A stretch of DNA of 25,433 nucleotides from JBBDIO01 sp040880365 (GTDB taxonomy: Bacteria; Chloroflexota; Anaerolineae; Caldilineales; Caldilineaceae). Below the pieces are notes generated by a model, which saw only the letters and a program-made list of their open reading frames with translations, did not search any database and was not told the DNA's origin. Shown here one piece after another: positions 1 to 6,811 of the stretch (positions within the stretch are counted from its first letter, which is position 1; the number at the start of each line of letters is the position of its first letter). The DNA is taken from positions 1 through 25,433 of the forward strand of contig JBBDIO010000161.1 of the NCBI GenBank assembly GCA_040880365.1, read 5' to 3'. The translations under genes and the position numbers were made by a program.

Positions 1-194
1 ACTTCGGGCACAATCAGCACCTGGGCCGCGGCAGGCATGAGCGCGGCCAAAGCATCGGCCGCGGCTTCTACAATCTCCGTATCGCCCAGCATATTAAAAA
101 TCGCAATCTTCACCTGGGGTGCGACCGCGAACAAAGGCAACTCGCGGGTCAATCCGTTGATTGATACGCGATGTATGCGACCATCATAGCTCAT
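1..194 (-). CDS. Purine/adenine phosphoribosyltransferase-like protein (N-terminal part, runs off the window)
   Basis: Only the first 64 codons are inside the window; the gene continues beyond base 1. The visible protein reads MSYDGRIHRVSINGLTRELP, then LFAVAPQVKIAIFNMLGD and a helix rich in Ala, ending VLIVPE. An 'I-x-GLTR-x-LPLF-x-VAP' opening followed by a 'LGDTE' turn and a 'VLIVPE' strand resembles the N-terminus of adenine/xanthine phosphoribosyltransferase-type proteins, which transfer a nucleobase to PRPP in purine salvage. The PRPP-binding loop would lie outside the window, so the assignment rests on the N-terminus only. The start at 194 is supported by GAAGGAAGG about 8 nt upstream on the minus strand. 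The upstream 195-394 spacer holds a possible TATACT -10 hexamer on the minus strand at 337-332. Confidence 0.6.
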   Translation of the reverse strand, partial: MSYDGRIHRVSINGLTRELPLFAVAPQVKIAIFNMLGDTEIVEAAADALAALMPAAAQVLIVPE

Positions 195-394
195 CCTTGG
201 GCCTTCCTTCTTGCATCTATCTGAAGTCAACCTGTGTAATCGACCTGTATAGTCAATCTGCCGATCTGTGCGATCAGGGTCTATTTGATCAGCTTTAAGC
301 GCGCGCAAACAACCGCGGCGCGCGACAGAATAGTATATCACAGCCCTATGCGAACAGAGAATTTTGGGGGGAATCATTCAGCTTCAGGATGTAG

Positions 395-1285
395 CTATTC
401 TTCGTAGGATTCCAGCACAGGTTCATATCGACAGCGACAGCCGCGCGCCGAGGTGCACGCACGCAGCGGCAATTCGGGCACGCGCGCCACCAGATATTCC
501 TTGCCCAGAATTTCGCGGCAGACCTCGCAGGTGTGCTCGTCGTCAGGCCCCACAATCACCAACCGGCGCACATGGTCGCCGCCCTTGCACCGCTGCCAGG
601 TTTCCTGATTATCCACCAGCAACCCCAATTGAAAAGCCTTCCAATAGACGGCTTCGGCCCGGGGCAGCGGACTGTCGGCAAAATCGGCGCGCACGGCTTC
701 GGGGATCTCGGTTTCATCCAGTTGCCAGAATGCGCCCCACAAATGCTGCTCGGCGGCATAGAGCTTGAGCCATTCTGCCGTGGCGGGCGCAAAGCCATCC
801 AGCAACCAGTGTTCGAGAAAGAAAATGCGCCGAGTCAATGCGCTGTGGCTCAACTGGGGTTCAAGCCCGGTCCAGTCAACCTCGCCCAGGGGATAGCGCC
901 CCTCGTATTGGCGGCGCAGATCGAGCGCGCGGCTGGTATCTTTTTCTGCCAGCGCGCCGCGCACCGCGGCAATCGCCTCGACTTTTTCGCGCGCCAGCCG
1001 CGCGCGATAGGTCGCGACAAACGGTTCGGCGCGCGCAGTCACACTCAACAGTCCCATCCCGCTTTCTTCCAGCCAGCCCTGTTTTTGAAAAAGCGCCAGG
1101 GTTTCGCCATAGCTTTGGGGCAAGGCCCGCGTCCAGCGCTGTTGTTCGCCGGGCGTGTGACGCACGCGCGGTTCCGAAAAGGCCGCCAACAGCTCGATAG
1201 GCCCAAAATCTGCCACCTGCGGCGCAAGGGCCATCTGTTCGCCATCCAGCTTGGGCGCGCCAAACAAACGTTTCAAAAAGCTCAT
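395..1285 (-). CDS. Hypothetical protein with a C-terminal cysteine cluster
   Basis: A 296-residue soluble protein that I do not recognise as a named family. Residues 1-100 are mixed; 95-180 is helical and charged, and there is no signal peptide or membrane segment. The C-terminus carries a compact metal-ribbon-like cluster: HTC(253)EVC(256), then about 20 residues, then AC(277)TSARGC(283)RC(285)RY. The spacing CxxC...C...CxC is consistent with a structural zinc site; this is an inference. Before the cluster is a VxVGPDDEHTC strand-turn. Start at ATG 1285 is the first Met of the frame; only a weak Shine-Dalgarno (CGGA) precedes it. The 423-bp upstream spacer contains tandem dyad elements that could control it. 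It is not obviously co-transcribed with the membrane protein at 1709-2140, since a hairpin separates them. Confidence 0.75.
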   Translation of the reverse strand: MSFLKRLFGAPKLDGEQMALAPQVADFGPIELLAAFSEPRVRHTPGEQQRWTRALPQSYGETLALFQKQGWLEESGMGLLSVTARAEPFVATYRARLAREKVEAIAAVRGALAEKDTSRALDLRRQYEGRYPLGEVDWTGLEPQLSHSALTRRIFFLEHWLLDGFAPATAEWLKLYAAEQHLWGAFWQLDETEIPEAVRADFADSPLPRAEAVYWKAFQLGLLVDNQETWQRCKGGDHVRRLVIVGPDDEHTCEVCREILGKEYLVARVPELPLRACTSARGCRCRYEPVLESYEE

Positions 1286-1471
1286 AACAAAATCCGGTTT
1301 CGTGTGGGTATATTGCCCAATGGCGGTATCAACTGAATTGGATCATCCCTGATAGATAGCGTAGATAGCGCACTTTTAGATTGCCCGATCCTTGTGGGCC
1401 AAATCGCGCTTCACAACGCGCAATCGTGCACATGCAGTATAGCGCGAAACGAATGCATTCGCATCTACCGA

Positions 1472-1514
1472 TCAAAGTGTGCCGTGCACACAACTCAAAG
1501 TGTGCCGTGCGCAC
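1472..1514. promoter_or_regulatory. Two tandem dyad-symmetric operator-like sites
   Basis: TCAAAGTGTGCCGTGCACAC (1472-1491) is repeated at 1495-1514 with a single difference (GCGCAC for GCACAC). Each copy contains an inverted repeat GTGTGC-CGT-GCACAC, perfect in the first and with one mismatch in the second. The copies start 23 bp apart, about two helical turns, the arrangement expected for cooperative binding of a dimeric repressor or activator. They lie about 190-230 bp upstream of the minus-strand gene starting at 1285. The binding protein is unknown. Confidence 0.45.
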
Positions 1515-1605
1515 GGTGTCGGGCAATCGACACAAAGCCGCTAATCCTAATCGCGCAACGATGGGTATTGGTGGGTAAAAAATGGCCGGGATTTCCAAAC
1601 ACACA

Positions 1606-1633
1606 GGGGGCAACGCCACCAGACGTTGCCCCC
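1606..1633 (-). terminator. Hairpin, probable terminator of the 1709-2140 gene
   Basis: A perfect 10-bp stem GGGGGCAACG / CGTTGCCCCC (1606-1615 with 1624-1633) encloses an 8-nt loop. On the minus strand it is followed by TGTGTGTTT, a poor but U-containing tract. Located 75 bp past the stop of the membrane protein gene. On the plus strand no T-run follows. Confidence 0.5.
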
Positions 1634-1708
1634 CGCACACAAGGAGGAGGAAGAATGCTCACAGCATATGTGAATCTCTTCACAGAATCAGTAACGTCAA
1701 TTGCAATC

Positions 1709-2140
1709 TCAGGTCATGTTGTAATCTTCGCGCAGATAGCGCAGCGCAAAGCCTGCCGAGACCACACACAAAAAGAAAACCGCGCCCAGCACCACCTGCG
1801 CCACACTGGAAAGATCGGCCAGTTCGCGCTGCAAAAAGCCGATGAGCAACACCACCGCCAGCAGACCGTTGCCCACCAGCATGGCAAGCATGGTCGAGGC
1901 GCGCACAATGCGTTCCTGGGCGGCAAAGAGCAGATGCAGCCCCAGGGCAATCAGCACCGCGCCCGCCATGCGATAGGGCCACAGCGGCACGTCCACTGCC
2001 GCGCCGGCTGCGGGCGCGACGGCCATAAACGTTGCAGGAACGCCCAGCAACAGACCACCCAGCCCCACCCCCACCGTGATCCCATTCAGGCGCATGGCAG
2101 TCCGCAAAGATTGATACACGTCGTTTAATGAATAGGCCAA
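1709..2140 (-). CDS. Small four-helix integral membrane protein of unknown function
   Basis: A 143-residue hydrophobic protein with four predicted transmembrane segments at about residues 21-41, 55-74, 82-102 and 114-133, separated by short loops; the N-terminus (SLNDVYQSLRTAMRLN) is amphipathic and probably cytoplasmic. No enzymatic or transport motif is visible and I do not assign a family. The start is a TTG codon at 2140: AGGAGA lies at 2154-2149 on the minus strand, 8 nt from the TTG, and no ATG lies at a better distance. The gene ends close to a hairpin at 1606-1633. Confidence 0.7.
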   Translation of the reverse strand: MAYSLNDVYQSLRTAMRLNGITVGVGLGGLLLGVPATFMAVAPAAGAAVDVPLWPYRMAGAVLIALGLHLLFAAQERIVRASTMLAMLVGNGLLAVVLLIGFLQRELADLSSVAQVVLGAVFFLCVVSAGFALRYLREDYNMT

Positions 2141-2242
2141 CTGGACAATCTCCTATGCCGTTTCCTGTTTATACTTTACCGCTGTGCCATTTGCCGCGCA
2201 TATTTTCCAATCAATGCGCGCAGATGCGCCGGGTCTGCACTG

Positions 2243-2248
2243 TATACT
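2243..2248 (+). promoter_or_regulatory. Possible -10 hexamer (TATACT) upstream of the rhomboid gene
   Basis: TATACT in the context CACTGTATACTCTATCACC. The same hexamer precedes the genes at 5122 and 9177. No clear -35 element 17 bp upstream. Transcript leader would be about 155 nt. Weak evidence by itself. Confidence 0.25.
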
Positions 2249-2410
2249 CTATCACCAAACCAAAATCGCCACAGATTGACCGTTGCGAGTGTGGCGGGTA
2301 GACTTGCATTACGGCCATTTAAGGATTTCCGGCGCAGGCTGGGCATCTCTGTCTGAGCCGGTTACCCAAACCGATCAATCTTCAGTCTGGCAATCTTCTG
2401 GATCATCATT

Positions 2411-2992
2411 ATGCTTCGCAACCACATCACCGCGCTGGGCAATCATCTGGTGCGCCATTTGAGTATCCTGCTCACGCTCATCGCGCTCTTGTGGCTGCTG
2501 GAAATAGTCGATTTGATTCTGTGGCATGTGCCGCTGGATGCGTTCGGCATTCGCCCGCGCACCCTGGTGGGCCTGCGCCAGATTCTCTTTGCGCCTTTTT
2601 TACATGTCGGCTTTGCCCATCTCACCGCCAACACCATCCCGTTGCTGGTGCTGGGCTGGCTGGTATTGCTGCGCAGCACGCGCGATTTTGTGCTGGTCAG
2701 TCTGCTGGCGACAGGCGTCAGCGGGCTGGGCGTGTGGATCACTGCGCCCAGCTACACGGTCCACCTGGGCGCCAGCGGTGTCATCTTCGGCTATCTGGGC
2801 TATCTGTGGGCGCGCGGCTTTTTTGAACGCAGCGTAGCGGCGCTGGTGCTGGGCGCGATTGCGGCGTTGCTCTATGGCGGCATCCTGTGGGGCGTCCTCC
2901 CCGGCCAGGCGGGCGTTTCGTGGCAGGCCCATCTCTTTGGCTTTCTAGGCGGCATCGGGGCAGCCTCGCTCTTGGCACAACGCAACCGCTAA
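2411..2992 (+). CDS. Rhomboid-family intramembrane serine protease
   Basis: A 193-residue polytopic protein with about six hydrophobic segments. It shows the rhomboid signature in order: HVGFAHLTANTIPL (H65, H70, N74; HxxxxHLxxN in the second core helix), GASG (Ser122, the nucleophile) and SWQAHLFGFLGG (His174, the general base). The spacing fits a compact six-helix bacterial rhomboid that cleaves transmembrane substrates within the bilayer. His118 and the following glycine-rich helix GVIFGYLGYLWARG also match the family. There is no cytosolic N-terminal domain. The ATG at 2411 begins the hydrophobic core almost at once; upstream Shine-Dalgarno is weak. It stands alone: the genes on either side are unrelated, so the substrate cannot be inferred. 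Confidence 0.9.
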   Translation: MLRNHITALGNHLVRHLSILLTLIALLWLLEIVDLILWHVPLDAFGIRPRTLVGLRQILFAPFLHVGFAHLTANTIPLLVLGWLVLLRSTRDFVLVSLLATGVSGLGVWITAPSYTVHLGASGVIFGYLGYLWARGFFERSVAALVLGAIAALLYGGILWGVLPGQAGVSWQAHLFGFLGGIGAASLLAQRNR

Positions 2993-3085
2993 TGCTATAA
3001 CATCGGTAAAATCACTAGGCCAAACCACTGGGCCAACAATCAACCGCTTCCCCCACCCAAAACCACTGCCCAAAGGGGCTGTCTG

Positions 3086-4264
3086 ATGAAAATTACTACT
3101 GTCAAAACACTGGTTGTCAATGCCGAAATGCGCAATTGGGTCTTTGTGAAACTGGAGACCGACAGCCCGGGCCACTATGGCTGGGGCGAAGCTTCGCTGG
3201 AGTGGAAAACCCGGGGCGTGGTCGGTGCGGTCGAAGATTTTGCGCCCATGATTGTGGGCGAAGACCCCGAAAATATCGAACACATCTATCAGAAAATGTA
3301 CCGTCAATCGTTTTGGCGGCTGGGCGCGATTGGCATGTCGGCGCTGTCGGGCATCGAACAGGCGCTGTGGGATATCCGCGGCAAAGTGCTGAACCAGCCC
3401 GTCTACAAATTATTGGGCGGGCGCGTGCGCGATAAAGTGCGCATGTATACGCATCTGGGCGGCGGCAACATGGGCGCGGTCTACGAATCCCAGCAGAGCG
3501 CCGATCCCCAGGTCTTTGTCGATCTCGCGCTGCAAGTCATCGAACAGGGCTATACCGCGGTGAAGGTGCTCATCACGCCGCCCACCGAATCGCTCAACAG
3601 CATCGCGGCCTATCGCTATGCCGAAACCATGATGGCCGCATTGCGCGAAGCCGTGGGCGAGGATATCGACATCATGGTCGATTGCCACGGACGCCATTTT
3701 CCGGGCAACGGCCTGGAATTCTGCCGGGTGCTCGCGCCCTATCGCCCCTATTTCATCGAAGAACCTCTGCCGCCCGAAAATGTAGACGCGCTGGCAGAAC
3801 TGCGCAAAGTCAGCCCCGTTCCCATCGCCACGGGCGAACGGCTTTTTACCCGCTTTGGTTTTCGCGAGGTCTTCGAAAAGCAGGCGTGCCACGTCATCCA
3901 GCCCGATTTGTGTCACTGTGGCGGGCTGTGGGAAGCCAAGAAAATTGCGGCGATGGCCGAAACCTATTACATAGGTGTCGCGCCCCACAATCCGCTGGGA
4001 CCGGTCGCCAACGCCGCCGCGCTCCACTTCGCCCTGAGCACACCCAATTTTCTGATTCAGGAAGACATGCTGGCCGATGTGCCCTGGCGCTGGGAAGTGG
4101 TGCAACACGGGCTGGAAACCGCCGACGGCCACTGGCTGCCCACCGACGCGCCGGGTCTGGGCATCGACATCGACGAGACCGCCGCCGCCAAATATCCGTT
4201 CAAACAAGAGATTATCCACTCGCTGAGCGTGCGCGCCCGCGATAACGCCATTCTGGACTGGTAA
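3086..4264 (+). CDS. Enolase-superfamily dehydratase, D-galactonate dehydratase (DgoD/GalD)-like
   Basis: A 392-residue mandelate racemase/muconate lactonizing enzyme-type protein: N-terminal capping domain (about 1-125, ending GIEQALWDIRGK) and a C-terminal modified TIM barrel. Metal and catalytic residues are visible: D199 and H201 in VDCHGRH, E225/E226 in FIEEPLPPEN, E251 in ATGERLF, and H301 in APHNPLGP. The DxHGR, PLGP and C-terminal APGLGIDIDE elements are characteristic of the galactonate dehydratase subgroup, which dehydrates D-galactonate-type acids to 2-keto-3-deoxy acids. It has one lysine at the usual KxK position (VKVLI), as in that subgroup. AAAGGGG lies 8 nt before the ATG. Exact sugar acid is uncertain; such groups are promiscuous. 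No partner gene is directly adjacent, but aldolase and dehydrogenases lie further downstream. Confidence 0.85.
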   Translation: MKITTVKTLVVNAEMRNWVFVKLETDSPGHYGWGEASLEWKTRGVVGAVEDFAPMIVGEDPENIEHIYQKMYRQSFWRLGAIGMSALSGIEQALWDIRGKVLNQPVYKLLGGRVRDKVRMYTHLGGGNMGAVYESQQSADPQVFVDLALQVIEQGYTAVKVLITPPTESLNSIAAYRYAETMMAALREAVGEDIDIMVDCHGRHFPGNGLEFCRVLAPYRPYFIEEPLPPENVDALAELRKVSPVPIATGERLFTRFGFREVFEKQACHVIQPDLCHCGGLWEAKKIAAMAETYYIGVAPHNPLGPVANAAALHFALSTPNFLIQEDMLADVPWRWEVVQHGLETADGHWLPTDAPGLGIDIDETAAAKYPFKQEIIHSLSVRARDNAILDW

Positions 4265-4379
4265 ACGTGACAGGCGGACATTCAGCTGTTCGCCACCAGA
4301 TTATCCACTTGCCACGAACTCGCAACCGTTACCCATGCGCAGACTCTACCAACAGAACTGTCCAAGGAGTGAATTCCAA

Positions 4380-5039
4380 GTGCCTGCACCTGATCGTTGT
4401 ACCCTGTGTTATGGACGTGACCTGCACGAATTTGCGGTGGTCCACGACCGCCCCTATTACCGCTGTGCCACCTGTATGCTCACCTTTCTGCCGCCCGAAT
4501 ATCTTCTTTCCGAAGAGGAAGAGATAGAACGCTATCGCCAGCACAACAACGATCCTACAGATCCCCGCTATCGGGCGTTTCTATCCCGGCTCATTGATCC
4601 CATGTTGCCGCTGTTGAAACCCGGCAGCCAGGGGCTGGATTATGGTTCCGGTCCCGGTCCCACCATCCAGGTAATCATGCAAGAATACGGCCACCATGTG
4701 AGCAACTACGATACCTATTTTGCGTTCGAACCCATGTTGCTGCACAGTACGTATGATTTTATCACCTGCTCCGAAACGGTGGAGCACTTTTTCAATCCTG
4801 CCTCCGAATTCGGGCGCTTCGAGTGGCTGCTACGTCCCGGCGGCATCCTGGGCATCATGACAGGCATTCTCTATGACGATGCTACCTTTGCCGATTGGTG
4901 GTATGTGAAAGACCCCACGCACGTCTGTTTCTATCGCCCGGAAACCATGCAATGGATCGCCGAATTTTATCATTGGGAGCTGACCACGCCCCACGAAAAT
5001 GTGGCGATCTACCGCCAGGGGCCAGATATGCCCCGCTAG
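4380..5039 (+). CDS. Class I SAM-dependent methyltransferase with an N-terminal zinc-binding motif
   Basis: A 219-residue protein. The first 32 residues hold two CxxC pairs (C7-TL-C10 and C29-AT-C32), a probable zinc ribbon. A Rossmann methyltransferase domain follows: motif I GLDYGSGPGP (85-94), acidic residue D111 ending the second strand, FITCSETVEHF (127-137) and LLRPGGILGIMTG (150-162). The combination is typical of small methyltransferases of the type-12-like group acting on small molecules or nucleotide-linked sugars; the substrate is unknown. I chose the GTG at 4380 rather than the in-frame ATG at 4335: AAGGAG (4364-4369) sits 10 nt before the GTG, and this start puts the zinc motif at the N-terminus. 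Confidence 0.8.
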   Translation: MPAPDRCTLCYGRDLHEFAVVHDRPYYRCATCMLTFLPPEYLLSEEEEIERYRQHNNDPTDPRYRAFLSRLIDPMLPLLKPGSQGLDYGSGPGPTIQVIMQEYGHHVSNYDTYFAFEPMLLHSTYDFITCSETVEHFFNPASEFGRFEWLLRPGGILGIMTGILYDDATFADWWYVKDPTHVCFYRPETMQWIAEFYHWELTTPHENVAIYRQGPDMPR

Positions 5040-5109
5040 TCCCGCGCGCATTCGCGCCGGGCATGGCCGCGCATTTTCAACCGGAATCGCAGCCGCAACG
5101 GGTTGGCGG

Positions 5110-5115
5110 TATACT
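5110..5115 (+). promoter_or_regulatory. -10-like hexamer abutting the FmdE start (possible leaderless transcript)
   Basis: TATACT at 5110-5115 ends six bases before the ATG at 5122. If it is the -10 element, transcription would begin at or within a base or two of the start codon. No Shine-Dalgarno is visible between it and the ATG, consistent with leaderless translation. The -35 region is weak, so this stays a hypothesis. Confidence 0.35.
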
Positions 5116-5121
5116 ATAGCC

Positions 5122-5835
5122 ATGAAAGCGATGCACACTCCAGCTTCGAGCCTGTCACAACCCGGCCCGGTTGCCCATACTGGTGCTCACACTGATGCGC
5201 CCGCCTGGCGCGCCGAGGCACTGACACCGCTTTTGCACGCCTGCCGCGCCCTGCACGATCACATCTGCCCGCGCCAGGTGCTGGGTATGCGTATGAGCCT
5301 GTGGGCCGCATCCTTGCTGGCGCTGGACTTGCCCCAGACCGATAAGCGGTTGCTCACAATTGTGGAAACCGATGGCTGTTTCAGCGATGGCGTGGCGGTG
5401 GCTGCCAATTGCTGGGTGGGGCGACGCACAATGCGCGTGGAAGATTTTGGCAAAGTCGCCGCCACCTATATCGATACCCACACCGACCGGGCCTGGCGCA
5501 TCTATCCACATCCCGCCGCCCGCCAGACCGCCGTGGATCAGGCTGCGACCTATGCCCCCGAAGCCACGAACCGCTGGGAAGCCATGCTCTATGGCTATCA
5601 GCGGATGCCCACCGCCGCGCTCTTGTGTGCCCAGCCGGTGACACTCACCACGCCCAGCCGCGTCCATATCAGTATTGCCGGGCAGCGCGCCCAGTGTGGA
5701 CAGTGTGGTGAAGAAATCCTCAACGAACGCGAGATTGTGCACAATGGCGTTGTCCGCTGTCGCGCCTGCGCCGGGGCAGCCTATTATCAGATCGTGACCG
5801 ATAGCCCGTCTCCCGAAAGCAATCCCGATGCCTAA
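5122..5835 (+). CDS. FmdE-domain protein with C-terminal zinc finger
   Basis: A 237-residue protein. Residues about 35-165 match the FmdE domain (named from the formylmethanofuran dehydrogenase operon): HDHICPRQVLGMRMS (Cys49 in the conserved HxC-P segment), ETDGCFSDGVAVAANCWVG (C86, C97) and RVEDFGKVAATYID. A C-terminal four-cysteine finger follows: C192-GQ-C195 ... C213-RA-C216, like a DksA/TraR-type or rubredoxin-like site. Both halves are known to occur together in FmdE family members. The domain's biochemical role is unsettled; it often accompanies molybdenum or tungsten enzymes, none of which is visible here. A frame open from 4999 overlaps the methyltransferase end; I chose ATG 5122 because the earlier codons overlap the upstream gene and look non-coding. 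ATG 5131 is an alternative. Confidence 0.8.
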   Translation: MKAMHTPASSLSQPGPVAHTGAHTDAPAWRAEALTPLLHACRALHDHICPRQVLGMRMSLWAASLLALDLPQTDKRLLTIVETDGCFSDGVAVAANCWVGRRTMRVEDFGKVAATYIDTHTDRAWRIYPHPAARQTAVDQAATYAPEATNRWEAMLYGYQRMPTAALLCAQPVTLTTPSRVHISIAGQRAQCGQCGEEILNEREIVHNGVVRCRACAGAAYYQIVTDSPSPESNPDA

Positions 5836-5986
5836 GCGCGCCATGCCGTCCCCTGCATCAAAACATTCTGGGGTCCCGAGGAAGTGGAATTTCAACAGAT
5901 GATCACCGCACGCGAATCAGAATAATCACCAGTCAGAACAATCCGCCCGTCTGTAACCAGACGCAAGTCAAAGGAAACAAACCCGC

Positions 5987-6733
5987 ATGACACGCATTCT
6001 CATGTTAGCCAGCTTTGGGCTGGAAATCGTCGAATGTGGCGGCGCACTGGCGCGCCACATCCAGGCCGGCGACGAAGTCCATGCCGCGGTATTGCTCAGC
6101 CGCCCCGAAAGCCGTCCCCAGGTTCAAGAAGCCGCCGCCATCCTGGGCATCGACCAGGTGGAATTTCTCCACTTTGGCTATGGCGAATGGCAGGTGGATG
6201 TGCCTTCCAAAGAAAAGATCGTAGAGCTGATCCGCCGGGTGCGGCCCGATATCATCATTCACCAGGACCCCCACCACGCCCAGCACGATCTGGACCCGGA
6301 TCGGCGGCTGATTGCGCTGCTCTATACCGAATCGCTGGCGGTAGCAGGCCGCGATTGGCACATTGAAGAATGTGGCGGCCACGCGCCGCATCTGGTGCGC
6401 ACCATCTACTATATGACCCCCGAACATCCCAATTGCATTGTGGAGATCGGCGACACCTTCGAGCTGAAGCAGCAGGCCCTGGCGGTGCTGGGTTCGCAAA
6501 TGGCCTTCAGCGCACAGATGATCGAACAGCGTGCGCCCCTGGCCGCGCTGCGCCAGGTTCTGCCCGACTATGACAAAATCAAAGATGACAAGGCCGCGCT
6601 GGGGTTGGCGTTCCATCGCCAGTTTGATCTGGCGCTGTCGCTGGTCAACGGGCTGGCGGGCCATTCGGGTGCGGTCATGGGCGAAGCCTATCGCAAGGAA
6701 GGGCCGTTTGTGGTGGATCAACTGCTGAAATAG
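5987..6733 (+). CDS. PIG-L/LmbE-family protein with a degenerate metal site
   Basis: A 248-residue protein with the PIG-L fold outline: a first strand MTRILMLAS, a glycine pair CGGALARH, second strand VHAAVLL, and a central RPDIIIHQDPHHAQHDLDPDRR. PIG-L enzymes are zinc-dependent N-acetyl-sugar deacetylases. The canonical motif AHPDDE is here ASFGLE (residues 8-13): the zinc-binding His and the catalytic Asp are replaced by Ser9 and Gly11/Leu12, with only the Glu kept. The second motif (about 92-107) is also altered, DPDRR for the usual DHR. The C-terminus GEAYRKEGPFVVDQLL matches family members. The protein may therefore be non-catalytic, or bind metal differently. AAAGGA precedes the ATG by about 10 nt. 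It lies 150 bp after the FmdE gene and 78 bp before the hydrolase, perhaps in one transcript. Confidence 0.8.
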   Translation: MTRILMLASFGLEIVECGGALARHIQAGDEVHAAVLLSRPESRPQVQEAAAILGIDQVEFLHFGYGEWQVDVPSKEKIVELIRRVRPDIIIHQDPHHAQHDLDPDRRLIALLYTESLAVAGRDWHIEECGGHAPHLVRTIYYMTPEHPNCIVEIGDTFELKQQALAVLGSQMAFSAQMIEQRAPLAALRQVLPDYDKIKDDKAALGLAFHRQFDLALSLVNGLAGHSGAVMGEAYRKEGPFVVDQLLK

Positions 6734-6811
6734 GCGCGCGTAGCAAGCGTGTCGTGCCAGCGCGCGCCACCAGGATGCAGTAAATAGAGACAGTAAACAA
6801 GGAGAGAGAAA

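Larger units (their letters stand above)
1286..1708. other. Intergenic region, 423 bp, with operator-like repeats and a hairpin
   Basis: No convincing gene: the ORFs here are Cys/His/Arg-rich with no Shine-Dalgarno and no family resemblance. It holds, from left to right: a 9-bp tandem duplication TAGATAGCG at 1353-1370, a GAATGCATTC palindrome near 1451, two GTGTGC-CGT-GCACAC type dyads at 1472-1514, and a GC-rich hairpin at 1606-1633. It most likely contains the promoter of the minus-strand gene starting at 1285 and the terminator of the minus-strand gene ending at 1709. Confidence 0.6.

Noticed and set aside
533..1336. 267-codon plus-strand open frame opposite the Cys-rich gene
   Set aside because: It is the antisense shadow of the 395-1285 gene; it has no ribosome site and no family resemblance.
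1394..2128. 244-codon plus-strand frame across the 1286-1708 spacer
   Set aside because: His/Gln-rich antisense of the membrane protein gene in its second half, no ribosome site, no resemblance to a protein.
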